A stretch of DNA of 64,000 nucleotides from Notospermus geniculatus (taxonomy: Eukaryota > Nemertea > Pilidiophora > Heteronemertea > Lineidae). Shown piece after piece: positions 54,831 to 64,000 of the stretch (position 1 is the first letter of the stretch; every line of letters starts with the position of its first letter). The notes beneath the pieces are model-generated. The model had not been told where the DNA came from. It did not search any database and saw only the letters and a list, made by a program, of their open reading frames with translations. The stretch spans positions 396,204 to 460,203 of the forward strand of contig NMRB01000092.1 of assembly GCA_002633025.1 (NCBI GenBank), in the 5' to 3' direction. The position numbers and the translations under genes were made by a program.

Positions 54831-55571
54831 GATGCCCTGATCCCCTAATTTTTCGGGGACATGGAACCGGGGGAAGCTAGGTAGCTAAACAACACTATGT
54901 AAGGACTCGACGCGGCAGTTATTCCGTTCTGTCCGGGACAATTGGCTTTGATTTGAATTTTTTGCCCCACCGTTCATTCCCTTTTTTCAGGGCAAGCCTT
55001 CGCCATGAAATCTAGTTTTCGCCGCTGGAAAGAGAATCAAGGACCGAATATTTAACATTTGGACATTCTGAAAAATCGAAAGGTATAGGCTATTGTCAGA
55101 CGTTGTTGTCGAAGATCTGAGAGGCGGACCAATGGAGGAAACCGAAAACCCCATGTGGACATTTTAACCTTTATGAGAATAAGATAGATGAGCTAAGCTA
55201 CACGACACAAAGTTGCATGTTTGAAGACTCCTCATGCATGTAACTTGTTGCGTTGCATTCAGTCTAGGAACCCCTCATGTTCTGTATCGCAGGAACATCA
55301 CTGGGCAAAAATTGAATGGTGCGAAATTTGTTTTACAGGTATGGGTGTTTATTGGAGCACAAATTGCAAGAGAAAATTGACTTTGTACCAACATTTAAAA
55401 AGGTAAGAGATGACATCACCTTCGTAATTGGATACCGTACATCTTTTTGAGAATTTGATGCGTCATTTCTGCTGCGCAACTTCGAAATCATACTGAATTT
55501 CATCGATCGCATCCATAGACATTATAATAAAATATTGAATGAGGCTAACGTGCATTCTCTGACTATTTCAG

Positions 55572-58500
55572 ATGTACCGGTATGTTCTATTTTGGACATG
55601 TCTTGAACTTCTGATGAAGATGAAATCGGACCAAGTAGGCCATTCTGCATCAATCCTGGGAGGAGGAGATTATGGAGTGTCTGCAGCGAAGACCCCAAGA
55701 TACGCACCAGTAGACCTTTCCCGATGCATTATATGTCAGCGTGGGACATACGAGGAGCTTGTGAAAAACCCGACGAACCATGAAAAGGTCTTGCAGTTTG
55801 TCTACGAGCGTGGACGATATGGAGATGGTGACTTTGCTGAAAAAAGCAAACGACTTGGAAACCTAACGTGCGATGAATTGGTTTCCAAATCTGCCTCATG
55901 GCATAGACAATGTTATTCAGATACCGTCCATCAGCGGATGCTAGAAAGAGCGCAGAAACGTTATGAAAAGCGCCTGGATGAGGACAGATCTGCGAAACGG
56001 AAATTGACCATTACGGTAGATGGCAATCTTACGCGTTCTCGTGCTCCACCTTTTGATAAAACTCTTTGCTTCTTTTGCCAACAGGGGTCGAAGTGGAACG
56101 ATGAACTCCATTCGATTCTCACAAACAATGCTGGTCGATCTTTGAGGGAGGCAGTGGACATCAGCGGAGATGAAATATTCCGTTTAAGGCTTAGTGAAGC
56201 CATAGACCCGGCGGATGCGCATTCGTTGGGGATCAAGTACCACAAAAGCTGCTGGAATGATCACGTCATATATCATCTGAAATCGCAAACAGTCGGAGAC
56301 GACACTGTCAGAAAATCTGGGCATCGCTCCGATAATATAGCTGCAGCTCGTGTGGAATTCCTCTCGCAAGTGGAGTCCTCGCTGAACAACGGAAACGTCC
56401 ATACAATGAATTTTCTGCATGATGCATATCAGCGCATCATGGCCGAAAACAACGTTGAAAATTGCGAGGTCTCGCGAAAAACTGTGAAGAAGATTCTTTC
56501 TACAGAAGTGCCAGACATCGAATTCCATCGTAGCAAAAGAGCGTATGAATCAGACAGAGTAAGCGTGAAATCAACAAGAGATGGAGCAATAATTGAACGA
56601 TTAGAGAGTGCCACCTCGGACTCTGAAGTAAAAACACTTTACAAAGCCGCAAAAATCTTGCGTAGCGCCATTGAAAAATGCCAGCGATGGAACTTTACTG
56701 GCACGTTAGCTGACATGGGGGATGATCACGTACCAGATGAGCTGTGCACTTTTTATCGATGGGTACTCTTGGGGCCGAGTGAGTCCTTGACAAACCATGA
56801 AAAACTGACTCAAGTGAGCCGTAATGCGATGAGCCTTGCTCAGAAAACAGTGTCAGTGTTCGTGTCCCACAGGAAGCTGTATAATAAGTCATCAAAGACT
56901 TTGTATTGCACCTGGGAGATGCCACAGCAGTTGGCGGTGGGGATATCAGTTCGTCAGTCCATTCGGGGAAGAAAAGTGATCGACATTTTGCATGGCTTAG
57001 GTGCGTCAGTCTCGTACAAACGCCTTCTTCAAATCGAAGGTCAGCTTGCGGAATCCGTGATGCGCGATATCGTACTGAACGGTGGGGTATACATTCCGCC
57101 AGACTTTGTTCATGGGCGCCATGTATTCTTTGCAGTAGACAACATTGACTTTGCAGAGGATACACCAGACGGAAAGGGTACCTTGCATGGCACCGCTATG
57201 GCCATATACCAGAAATGTCACCCCAACGACCCATTTTCAAGGCGTGAATTGGGCATCAAACCTGTGACGGATCAACAGGAACAACATCCCTTGCTTTATT
57301 CCACGAAGATGCTTGAATGTCCAAAACCATCGCCCAGACCATCGTGCCCAGTGTTTCCTGAACTGAGTGCAGAAATGAACTCCTCACTTAAGGATAACAC
57401 CGCATCTCTGGAGGATGTGACTTGGCTGACAGGACGAGTCGTACAACGAATGAATGCAGCTGTAAAGGACTCGGACAACGATGAAAGAGGCAACGACTTT
57501 CCCGTCAAGATTCCTCCCTGGGCTGGATACAACTCCATCCTACATGAGCATCTCGGGTTGACAAGGGTCGCAACTCCCCCACTGATACCAGCTCCAGCGC
57601 ATGAGTGGAACACCTTACTGACCATTCTCATGCAAGCACAGAACATAAACGCTAAGGTTGTGGGGCCAGATCACAAGACAGTTGTTTCACTGGACATGGG
57701 ACTGTACAAGCCGGCCAAACAGCTGCAAATGAGCAGGCGAGATATGGGACACCTTATATTGCGCCCCGGAGAGCTCCATATCGTCATGGCCCAGCTTCGG
57801 GCAAGCGGCAGTTACATCGAAGATAGCGGAATCGACCAAAGCTGGGTTGAGGCTGGGCTCTTCGGGGGCGCAACAGTACGGCAAATAATTGACGGGAAAC
57901 ACGTCAGGCGGGGCATGGAGGCACATACTATCACCCTGGAGGCTCTCTTCTCACTGTACCTAGAAAAGTTCATGGCAGCTAGCCCCGAGGATACCCATAT
58001 GTTGGAGTCGGCGGCGAAACAACTTGCGGAGGCTTGCATGGACGCAGAAGTGGACGAGACAATCAAAGAGGCCCATATCTCAATGGAACGGACTCTAGAG
58101 ACGTCAAAGCTTTGGAGTGATCTGTCCAATTTTCATGGGAGAGTTGGAAACTCACCGACTGGCACTGTCTTCTTCGGGTACATGGCGATGGTGTTGGAGA
58201 TGCTGCAATTCGTCAGATCCGTGAGGACAGGAAATTGGAATCTACACTTGGAATCGCTGAGATGTTTCACACCCCATTTCTTCGCCCACGACAAACTGAA
58301 CTACGCCCGGATGATCCCAGTTTACATGGCAGACATGGAGGAGCTGCGAAAGAATGACGAAGCCATATATTCCGAATTCCTGCTAGGAAATTGGGTGGTC
58401 AACAAAAACCCAAAAGTTCCATTCTGTGCTGTTGGGGCGGATCACGCACTGGAGCACATCAATAGATCAATGAAGGTCTCCGGAGGCATCGTCGGCATCA

Positions 58501-60467
58501 CACTCAATGAGAAGGCCCGGAACCGATTCTTCCTCGCGTCACCCGACCTCACCAAACTTGCTGGGGAAGCGAGAGAGATGATGAGTGATTGCAAAGCCTC
58601 CCCCCAACGGATACAACACCACGCCAACTGTCCAGCCGTCCTGAAAAGACAGGAAAAGCAGATTCACGAACTAGTCTCCACTTTAAAGGCATTTTCCAAC
58701 CCATTTGAAACCGGTGATGAAGAGGAACTCATCAACATAGCCACCAACATGGTCATGCCAGAAGAGGTGAAGCACGACCTGTGTCATGAGCGAGACATTG
58801 GCAAGAAAAAGATGGACGACTTCATCAACGAAAGATTAGTCACTGGGAGCATCAACATCTGGGCCCCGATGAAGAAGACCAATCTGAAAACATGGAAGTC
58901 CGTCGCAAGGAAACTGACAGTGAACACTGGAAACACAGTCGTGCAACTCAGAGAGGACAGGAAGCTTTTCGCACGGCTACTCTTGGCATCGCAGTCAAGG
59001 CCAGAAATAAATATTGAGAAAGTCATCGGCGAGCACGAACTCTCAGTTGTCCCCCGATCGATGTTTGCCGCAGATGGAACGATGCTGCACTGCCAGTCCA
59101 AATACAAGTTGATGGAAGTGCTGCACAACTCGATCGGAGGAAAGGATGACGACCCAACTACAGTCCAGTCAAGTTCTGCAGAGGAAGTACCCTACCGGGT
59201 ATCCATCATCGACGCCATGGCGGAGGTACAGGCTCTTGACAAAACGTCTAAGATCAAGACATGCAAGCAGCTTGGCGAGGCATTCACAACGCGGATCTTT
59301 AACAACTATCAGCAGTGCCATGAGCTTCGAGTGATCTTCGACCGCTATGATGTAGAAAAGTCTCTAAAAACCACCACCAGGGAGAAAAGAAAGGGAAGAA
59401 CACCAATCCTGTCCTATCGAATCACCGACAGCACCAACATTGCCAAAGTAAACCTAAAGACGCTGCTCGCGAATGACAGGACAAAGGATGAGCTGAGTAC
59501 ATTCTTCGCGCAGAAACTAATTGAAGAAGGCAAAAAACAAAACAGGCGTCTGGTAGTAGCGTGGAGGTCCACATGCGCAGCAACCCACACAGATGTCGGA
59601 CACCTTCAAAGTTGCCAAGAGGAGGCGGACACCAAGATACTATTGCATGCAACTGATGCGACCGCTGCTGGGGCCACAGCCATTGAGGTACACTCACCAG
59701 ACACAGATGTGCTCGTGCTCTGTGTGCGGAGGTTTCCACAACTTTGCTCGGACACCAAGTTCATCACCGGCAGGGGATCGTCCAGGCGCTCAATCTCAGT
59801 GGGAGCAGTCTACAGAGCGATTGGTCCACAACATGCTGCTGCACTACCAGCCTTCCATGCCCTGAGTGGAGCGGATGTGACAGGAAGTTTCGCAGGAAAG
59901 GGAAAGATATCCTTCTGGAAGGCCTTCCAAGACGTCAGCCCCAACTGTTTGTCTGCCATCGCCAGATTAGGACAAGAAGAGGGCTTGGCTGATGATGTAT
60001 TGAGCGGCATCGAGGAACTAATCTGCCAAGTTTATGCTCCAAAGACCAGCATCAAATCGGTCGCAAGACTTCGGTGGTGGATGTTCTCAAAGAAACAAGC
60101 TCAATCAGAACAGCTGCCACCCACCAGAGATGCTCTCCACCAGGCTGTCCTCCGAGCCCATCACCAGACCATGATATGGAGTAACGATGTCACCGCCAAT
60201 CCTGTGATTCCATCTCCAGAAGAATACGGGTGGAAGTTGGAAAACGACAGATGGATTCCGGTTACTACATTGCTCCTTCCTGCTCCAAAGTGCATCTTAG
60301 AATTGGTGAAGTGTGGTTGCACTAAGAACTGTGAAATGAAACTCTGCACTTGTAAGAAGGCAGGACTACCATGCACTGAAATGTGCGGATGTCCATCCGA
60401 ATGTGATAACCACGTCATCGAAAAGCCAGAGGATGACACTGATGAGGATGAAACTGAAAACTTCTAA
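55572..60467 (+). CDS. Transposase-like multidomain protein, 1631 aa (Academ-like)
   Basis: Probable transposase of the surrounding 9.37-kb element, acting in the nucleus. Visible modules in order: CxxC/HxxC zinc module 1 (C52, C55, H111, C114); module 2 (C166, C169, H224, C227); a central region with VDNIDF (D523), SLDMGLYKP (D708), SGIDQSWVEAG (D755, E760) and GADHALEHINRSMK, in which D523, D708 and E760 are a candidate DDE triad; a PIN/XPG-like nuclease segment with EADTK (E1351, D1353), DTDVLVL (D1377, D1379) and HALSGADVTGSFAGKGK (D1435), where acidic residues would bind metal and the last motif resembles the helix-turn-helix of FEN1/XPG; and a C-terminal cysteine-rich finger (about 1581-1613, nine Cys) like a CXC/Cys8 domain. 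The ATG sits right after an AG acceptor (CTGACTATTTCAG), so an upstream coding exon, for example ending in a donor at about 55403, is possible. No stops or frameshifts: recently active or under selection. Confidence 0.75.
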   Translation: MYRYVLFWTCLELLMKMKSDQVGHSASILGGGDYGVSAAKTPRYAPVDLSRCIICQRGTYEELVKNPTNHEKVLQFVYERGRYGDGDFAEKSKRLGNLTCDELVSKSASWHRQCYSDTVHQRMLERAQKRYEKRLDEDRSAKRKLTITVDGNLTRSRAPPFDKTLCFFCQQGSKWNDELHSILTNNAGRSLREAVDISGDEIFRLRLSEAIDPADAHSLGIKYHKSCWNDHVIYHLKSQTVGDDTVRKSGHRSDNIAAARVEFLSQVESSLNNGNVHTMNFLHDAYQRIMAENNVENCEVSRKTVKKILSTEVPDIEFHRSKRAYESDRVSVKSTRDGAIIERLESATSDSEVKTLYKAAKILRSAIEKCQRWNFTGTLADMGDDHVPDELCTFYRWVLLGPSESLTNHEKLTQVSRNAMSLAQKTVSVFVSHRKLYNKSSKTLYCTWEMPQQLAVGISVRQSIRGRKVIDILHGLGASVSYKRLLQIEGQLAESVMRDIVLNGGVYIPPDFVHGRHVFFAVDNIDFAEDTPDGKGTLHGTAMAIYQKCHPNDPFSRRELGIKPVTDQQEQHPLLYSTKMLECPKPSPRPSCPVFPELSAEMNSSLKDNTASLEDVTWLTGRVVQRMNAAVKDSDNDERGNDFPVKIPPWAGYNSILHEHLGLTRVATPPLIPAPAHEWNTLLTILMQAQNINAKVVGPDHKTVVSLDMGLYKPAKQLQMSRRDMGHLILRPGELHIVMAQLRASGSYIEDSGIDQSWVEAGLFGGATVRQIIDGKHVRRGMEAHTITLEALFSLYLEKFMAASPEDTHMLESAAKQLAEACMDAEVDETIKEAHISMERTLETSKLWSDLSNFHGRVGNSPTGTVFFGYMAMVLEMLQFVRSVRTGNWNLHLESLRCFTPHFFAHDKLNYARMIPVYMADMEELRKNDEAIYSEFLLGNWVVNKNPKVPFCAVGADHALEHINRSMKVSGGIVGITLNEKARNRFFLASPDLTKLAGEAREMMSDCKASPQRIQHHANCPAVLKRQEKQIHELVSTLKAFSNPFETGDEEELINIATNMVMPEEVKHDLCHERDIGKKKMDDFINERLVTGSINIWAPMKKTNLKTWKSVARKLTVNTGNTVVQLREDRKLFARLLLASQSRPEINIEKVIGEHELSVVPRSMFAADGTMLHCQSKYKLMEVLHNSIGGKDDDPTTVQSSSAEEVPYRVSIIDAMAEVQALDKTSKIKTCKQLGEAFTTRIFNNYQQCHELRVIFDRYDVEKSLKTTTREKRKGRTPILSYRITDSTNIAKVNLKTLLANDRTKDELSTFFAQKLIEEGKKQNRRLVVAWRSTCAATHTDVGHLQSCQEEADTKILLHATDATAAGATAIEVHSPDTDVLVLCVRRFPQLCSDTKFITGRGSSRRSISVGAVYRAIGPQHAAALPAFHALSGADVTGSFAGKGKISFWKAFQDVSPNCLSAIARLGQEEGLADDVLSGIEELICQVYAPKTSIKSVARLRWWMFSKKQAQSEQLPPTRDALHQAVLRAHHQTMIWSNDVTANPVIPSPEEYGWKLENDRWIPVTTLLLPAPKCILELVKCGCTKNCEMKLCTCKKAGLPCTEMCGCPSECDNHVIEKPEDDTDEDETENF

Positions 60468-61664
60468 TCATCACGGCTAATCATTGGAGTTCAGCTATGG
60501 GCGTCAATCATTAACCTGATTCAGGACAAGTTCTCGTTTTGGATGATGAGCGCACTGTCTCTTGATGTGGGAAAACTTCAAAGTAGAGGGTCTAATTAAG
60601 AGGGTTGATCGGACGAATCATTGGGTTATTGGATAAACATGTGCAAACTACTCTAGATTTCTTTCTTAAGGTGCCAGACAGAGTCAAGTTTTGCTTTTGG
60701 CAGAATTTTAAACTGCACCAATGTTTGGCATGATTCGAGCTCTTCGTGTGTGACTTCTACAAACTGGTGTTTGACCGCTCAGCTTTTTAATAATGTGGGT
60801 CTGCCGTGAATGTGTACAGGTCTGTTGCGGGACTTTCGCGTATATGTGTCGACATGGTCGACGAACATGACGAATGATTTTCTTGAGTTGTGTAAATTTT
60901 GATGGGGCAATGCCCCTTCATGTAAATAAACGATAATTTTCTATCAATTTTGGCTTTCATCTCTTTGATTTCAGGTGGAATGGCAGGACTGGTACACAGC
61001 CATCTAGAATAAAAAGAGGTTTGAGTGACCCTCAGGAACCATCTTGGATTTTGACATATACTGCATACATTTTGACATCCTATCCCCCGACAGAAATAGG
61101 CCTCGATTCTTCATTTTCAAGCAAATTTAGTACATATCGAGAGTCGATAGAGATCAAAAAAAGTTTCAAGCCAAAAATCTACCCTCTACTCGTGAAAATC
61201 TGGCCTGCCAAATTATTAAAACACACCTGTGTAACAGTCGTAACGTAATGCATTGCGCATGGACCTGGAAGCGCAAAATGGTTGCCATGGAAACTGTCAG
61301 ACGTTACTTCTAAGAGGCATTAGTCTTGCGAATAGGCCTTTAGTATTTTTTGAATGGAAGTACACCGTTGAAACCGTTGAATTTGATATTGCACCAGTTA
61401 CGTGAGTACAGTTTATCTTCGCTTTGACGTAACGCATTTCCCAAATTTGCGTCAGAAGCAGCCCATTGATTTAGCGGCAATTTTAGTCGCCATCTTGGAT
61501 TTGATAATAAAGCAACAATACCGATACGTCTGAAATATTGACCAATAGATATGCCCTCACGAGAATCATGAGATTAGATAAAAATCTTGCACTATTATCA
61601 CATTTCAAGACCGAGAAACCGCAAATTTATGGTTTTTCATGAAATTTTTGGCGGCCATCTTGGA
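60468..61664. other. 3' non-coding part of the transposon
   Basis: Contains three CCATCTTGGATTT words (about 61041, 61490, 61660) and tandem GACCTTGACCTT at about 61670. AATAAA-type sites include AAATAAACG near 60925. No second ORF is visible. Confidence 0.5.
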
Positions 61665-61965
61665 TTTTGACCTTGACCTTGACCTTGCAGCATCCGCTTA
61701 ATGCTATTATCGGATTGGCCACCCATTCAAACATAAGAATTGACCCCTTGATCACGACCATACCGCTCCGGAGTGCGTAGATATTGGCATTTACAAAATC
61801 GCACGTTTTTGTGATCGGTTGCTATGGTAACCGTCCAGTATTCCTGACAGAAGAAATTTCGGCGTTGCCGACAAAGTTTTTCTTGCTCTTGGAGTGATGC
61901 TCTTTCGAATTAGACATGTCGGCATATTTCTGCTTTCAGTTCCCACAGATTACCATTTGGAACTG
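61665..61965. repeat. Inner inverted block, right side
   Basis: Reverse complement of 53485-53810 by eye, ending about 245 bases from the right terminus. Confidence 0.8.
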
Positions 61966-62149
61966 GACTACAGGGCCTATTTCAGCAATACCTTCATGTT
62001 TTCGACATTGAAAGTAGTTAATTACATCGGTCTGTACTCGATTAAATTAGCAAGTTTAAGAAAAAAGAGACTATAAATATTATTTACAACCTTCGGCAAT
62101 TTCCGTGAAATCCCCAGATTCTGGGGAATTGAGATCGTGATTCCAGGGG

Positions 62150-62209
62150 TTAGTGAGCGAGTTAGGTCCGAGGTTGTCTGAGCGAACAAAACCCCTGGGG
62201 ACGAGGTTG
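62150..62209 (-). repeat. Right terminal inverted repeat with subterminal hairpin
   Basis: Read inwards on the minus strand: CAACCTCGTCCCCAGGGGTT, loop, then AACCCCTGG. It is the counterpart of 52840-52905. Confidence 0.75.
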
Positions 62210-62218
62210 CTTTCGATG

Positions 62219-63290
62219 GCCTGACTTTGGTAGACTTTTAGTATAATGTTATTCTCCACATTAAATACTACCAGAAACAGTTGGAAAACCTTTTCTAGAA
62301 ATTGTTTTGGGGTTAGGTGCTATTTATACCTGTCTACCAAGCAATTCTCTTCCTCTAAATATGCGATGGACAAAGCCAACTTCAAAGGAAACTGATTAAA
62401 CTTGTGATCATCGTGGGATTAAAGAATGGCTGTTATTATTACGTTTGAAACGGTCGGTAAATCAATAGCGACCGATAGATTTCTTTGATGATAAATGCTG
62501 CAAGATTATGTCCAAGACAAGAGCTAGATCTTTGCCTTTTCCATGTTCAGTTACATGCAGGACAGCAATACGATAAAAGCAAAAGTGTGTTGGCAAGGCC
62601 TACTGGACACATAAACATTACACTTCGCTCTATGGAGAAAGCTAAGGTAAGGATTGGACTCAATGGGCAGAACTGATATTAATTGGCATGATTGGATAGC
62701 GCGGTACCTGACGGACGGATTTTCAAAACATTCTAAGCATAGGAAGAGCCATTCATTTACCCCGACGGCAGACCAAATGCAAAAGGGATAGTCTGAACAT
62801 GTGACCTTTTTCTGGGGTGAGTGGCGTATTTCTTTCCCGCTTGCTACATTTTGATGAGCGTAGATATCAGTTCCTGCGAGAGCTAACCGACCAACCAATA
62901 AACATAAGCAAACTTCCTCACAGAATCACTATTAATAAAATTCTCTAATGTTTGGAGTGGACACATTGAAGAGGAAGGCAGGAGGAAGGTGATCAAGATA
63001 ATGAAGGTAATGAATTTAAAGAAACTTTCAGGCTGCAATATATTGCGAATATGTATACCGGTAACTAGTTTATTCTTCAACGGGAGATTGATTTAATCTT
63101 AACTTCTATGAATTTCTTCGGCCGTCATATAAAAATGCTGCTATTCAATATTTAAGACATATAGCGTGCCTCGACAAGTAACTCGACTACATCTTCCTTT
63201 TGGCAAGTGCTGGGTGTCACAAATTTTGATTTGATCTCTAGTCCACATTCTTTGGACTAAATGTTTCATCTTTGTTTTATTTAGACACTC
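62219..63290. other. No gene seen
   Basis: Only short unsupported ORFs on both strands. A C-rich TTCCTCCTGCC region near 62970 is unremarkable. Confidence 0.5.
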
Positions 63291-63294
63291 TGTA

Positions 63295-63420
63295 GCTCCA
63301 AATATCTGTTAGACGGGCTAGCTCCAAAGATCTGTAAGACGGGCTATTATGGAAAAATATCATCTTAGGTTAGTTGTAAGAAGGGCTATTACGAAAAAAT
63401 ATCATCTTAGGTTAGTGGAA
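63295..63420. repeat. Two consecutive tandem duplications
   Basis: AGCTCCAAAGATCTGTAAGA-type 26-base units occur twice, followed by GGGCTATTAYGRAAAAATAT and CATCTTAGGTTAGT, also twice. Both units contain GGGCT at the joint. Confidence 0.8.
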
Positions 63421-64000
63421 AGGCTACGGATCCTCACTTCATTGTTAACGCTTTTATGAACACATTAATTTGAATATGAATCAGCTTTCGCAGGGCTTGA
63501 CTATAACCACCGAAATGTCAGTGAATGTTGGGGGAAATCTTAGGACCGTATGGGACGAACTAACCGAGGACACTGTGTATAGGACATACACGCACCAGTG
63601 AAAAAGGTGCGGGACGTACACGTGTGAACGGAGAGTGGAACGATGGCCGAGCGGTAGATTTTGGACACAATATAACACGTCACTTAGTTCGAACAAAGCA
63701 TGCCCTAGACAATCCAAAGTGTAATGCAGACCTCCACTCCTTCAGCGATAAAACAATGAAACATTCCGATATCAGATCATGCACTCCTTATGAAATTTAA
63801 AGTAGAGGCCTATAGATCGTTTCCTAAGCCAGCCAAACACTGACACACATTGCACCGCAACCACGCATATGCTCATGAGCCGGTTGGCAGAGCGCTACTC
63901 TCGAACATGTCGTGGGTCGTAAAGTTTGTATAGTTCTCGTGTTTCGCAAAGTTTTCCTAAGTAATTAGTGCATGATACTTACAAAATATTCTCAGCAACT
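63421..64000. other. No gene; weak tRNA-like words
   Basis: GATGGCCGAGCGGTAGA at about 63644 and GAGCCGGTTGGCAGAGCG at about 63878 look like tRNA A-box regions, but no matching B-box completes either. They may be SINE heads. Confidence 0.4.

Larger units (their letters stand above)
52840..62209 (+). mobile_element. Complete 9.37-kb DNA transposon, Academ-like
   Basis: The unit begins CAACCTCGTACCCAGGGG and ends with CCCCTGGGGACGAGGTTG, inverted with about 27 matches in the first 30 bases. CTTTCGATG occurs directly outside both ends (52831-52839 and 62210-62218), a perfect 9-bp target duplication; because the ends are palindromic at the border, 7 or 8 bp cannot be excluded. A second inverted block of about 300 bases lies further in (53485-53810 against 61665-61965). 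One uninterrupted 1631-codon ORF (55572-60467) is carried. The domain content (nuclease segment and cysteine finger) points to the Academ superfamily. As far as I recall, target duplications reported for Academ groups differ in length, so the 9-bp value should be checked. Confidence 0.8.

Overview
This is a window of a eukaryotic, animal-type nuclear genome. Genes have phase-consistent introns with GT/AG borders, coding density is very low, tRNA-derived SINEs and dozens of short inverted-repeat transposons fill the intergenic space, and three assembly gaps (runs of N) are present. The frequent word TAGGCCTA and the style of the repeats suggest a marine invertebrate, perhaps an ambulacrarian (echinoderm or hemichordate) or another invertebrate deuterostome. 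That is an inference from composition only. All repeat alignments and splice models here were made by eye.

Layout. 1-16 kb is almost pure transposon territory: a 1.7-kb foldback element, a 3-kb element with GCGCGAA-rich long arms that houses three mutually entangled MITEs, and about ten further MITEs. 16-31 kb holds two minus-strand coiled-coil genes: a gene entering at 19.29 kb and ending at 16.04 kb (3 exons seen, 5' end missing), and a complete five-exon model from 30.89 to 21.68 kb coding 324 aa. Their introns carry many MITEs, including a pile of six abutting palindromes at 24.2-25.3 kb. 31-35.7 kb is repeats. 35.79-38.56 kb is a plus-strand 922-aa coiled-coil protein in a single coding exon. 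39-44.7 kb is nested repeats. 44.8-47.7 kb is a tandem family of unrecognised basic proteins: two intact copies and a third broken by a frameshift. 48-52.8 kb is repeats, including a head-to-head SINE pair and a foldback made of telomere-like GGGT/ACCC words.

The main result is at 52.8-62.2 kb. A 1631-codon intact ORF lies inside a 9,370-bp unit bounded by inverted termini starting CAACCTCGT and by the identical 9-bp direct repeat CTTTCGATG on both sides. This is the signature of a complete DNA transposon. The protein has two CxxC/HxxC zinc-binding modules, a central region with a candidate acidic triad, a PIN/XPG-like nuclease segment and a C-terminal cysteine-rich (CXC-like) finger. This combination best fits the Academ superfamily, but superfamily membership needs a profile search.

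How parts relate: many of the small elements are internally deleted or non-autonomous and fall into a few classes by target duplication: TA (Tc1/mariner-like), TTA/TAA (PIF/Harbinger-like), TTAA (piggyBac/Kolobok-like) and a 5-bp class. No transposase gene for any of these classes is visible in the window, so they would have to be mobilised from elsewhere. The three coiled-coil genes and the tandem unknown family appear to be the only host genes here.
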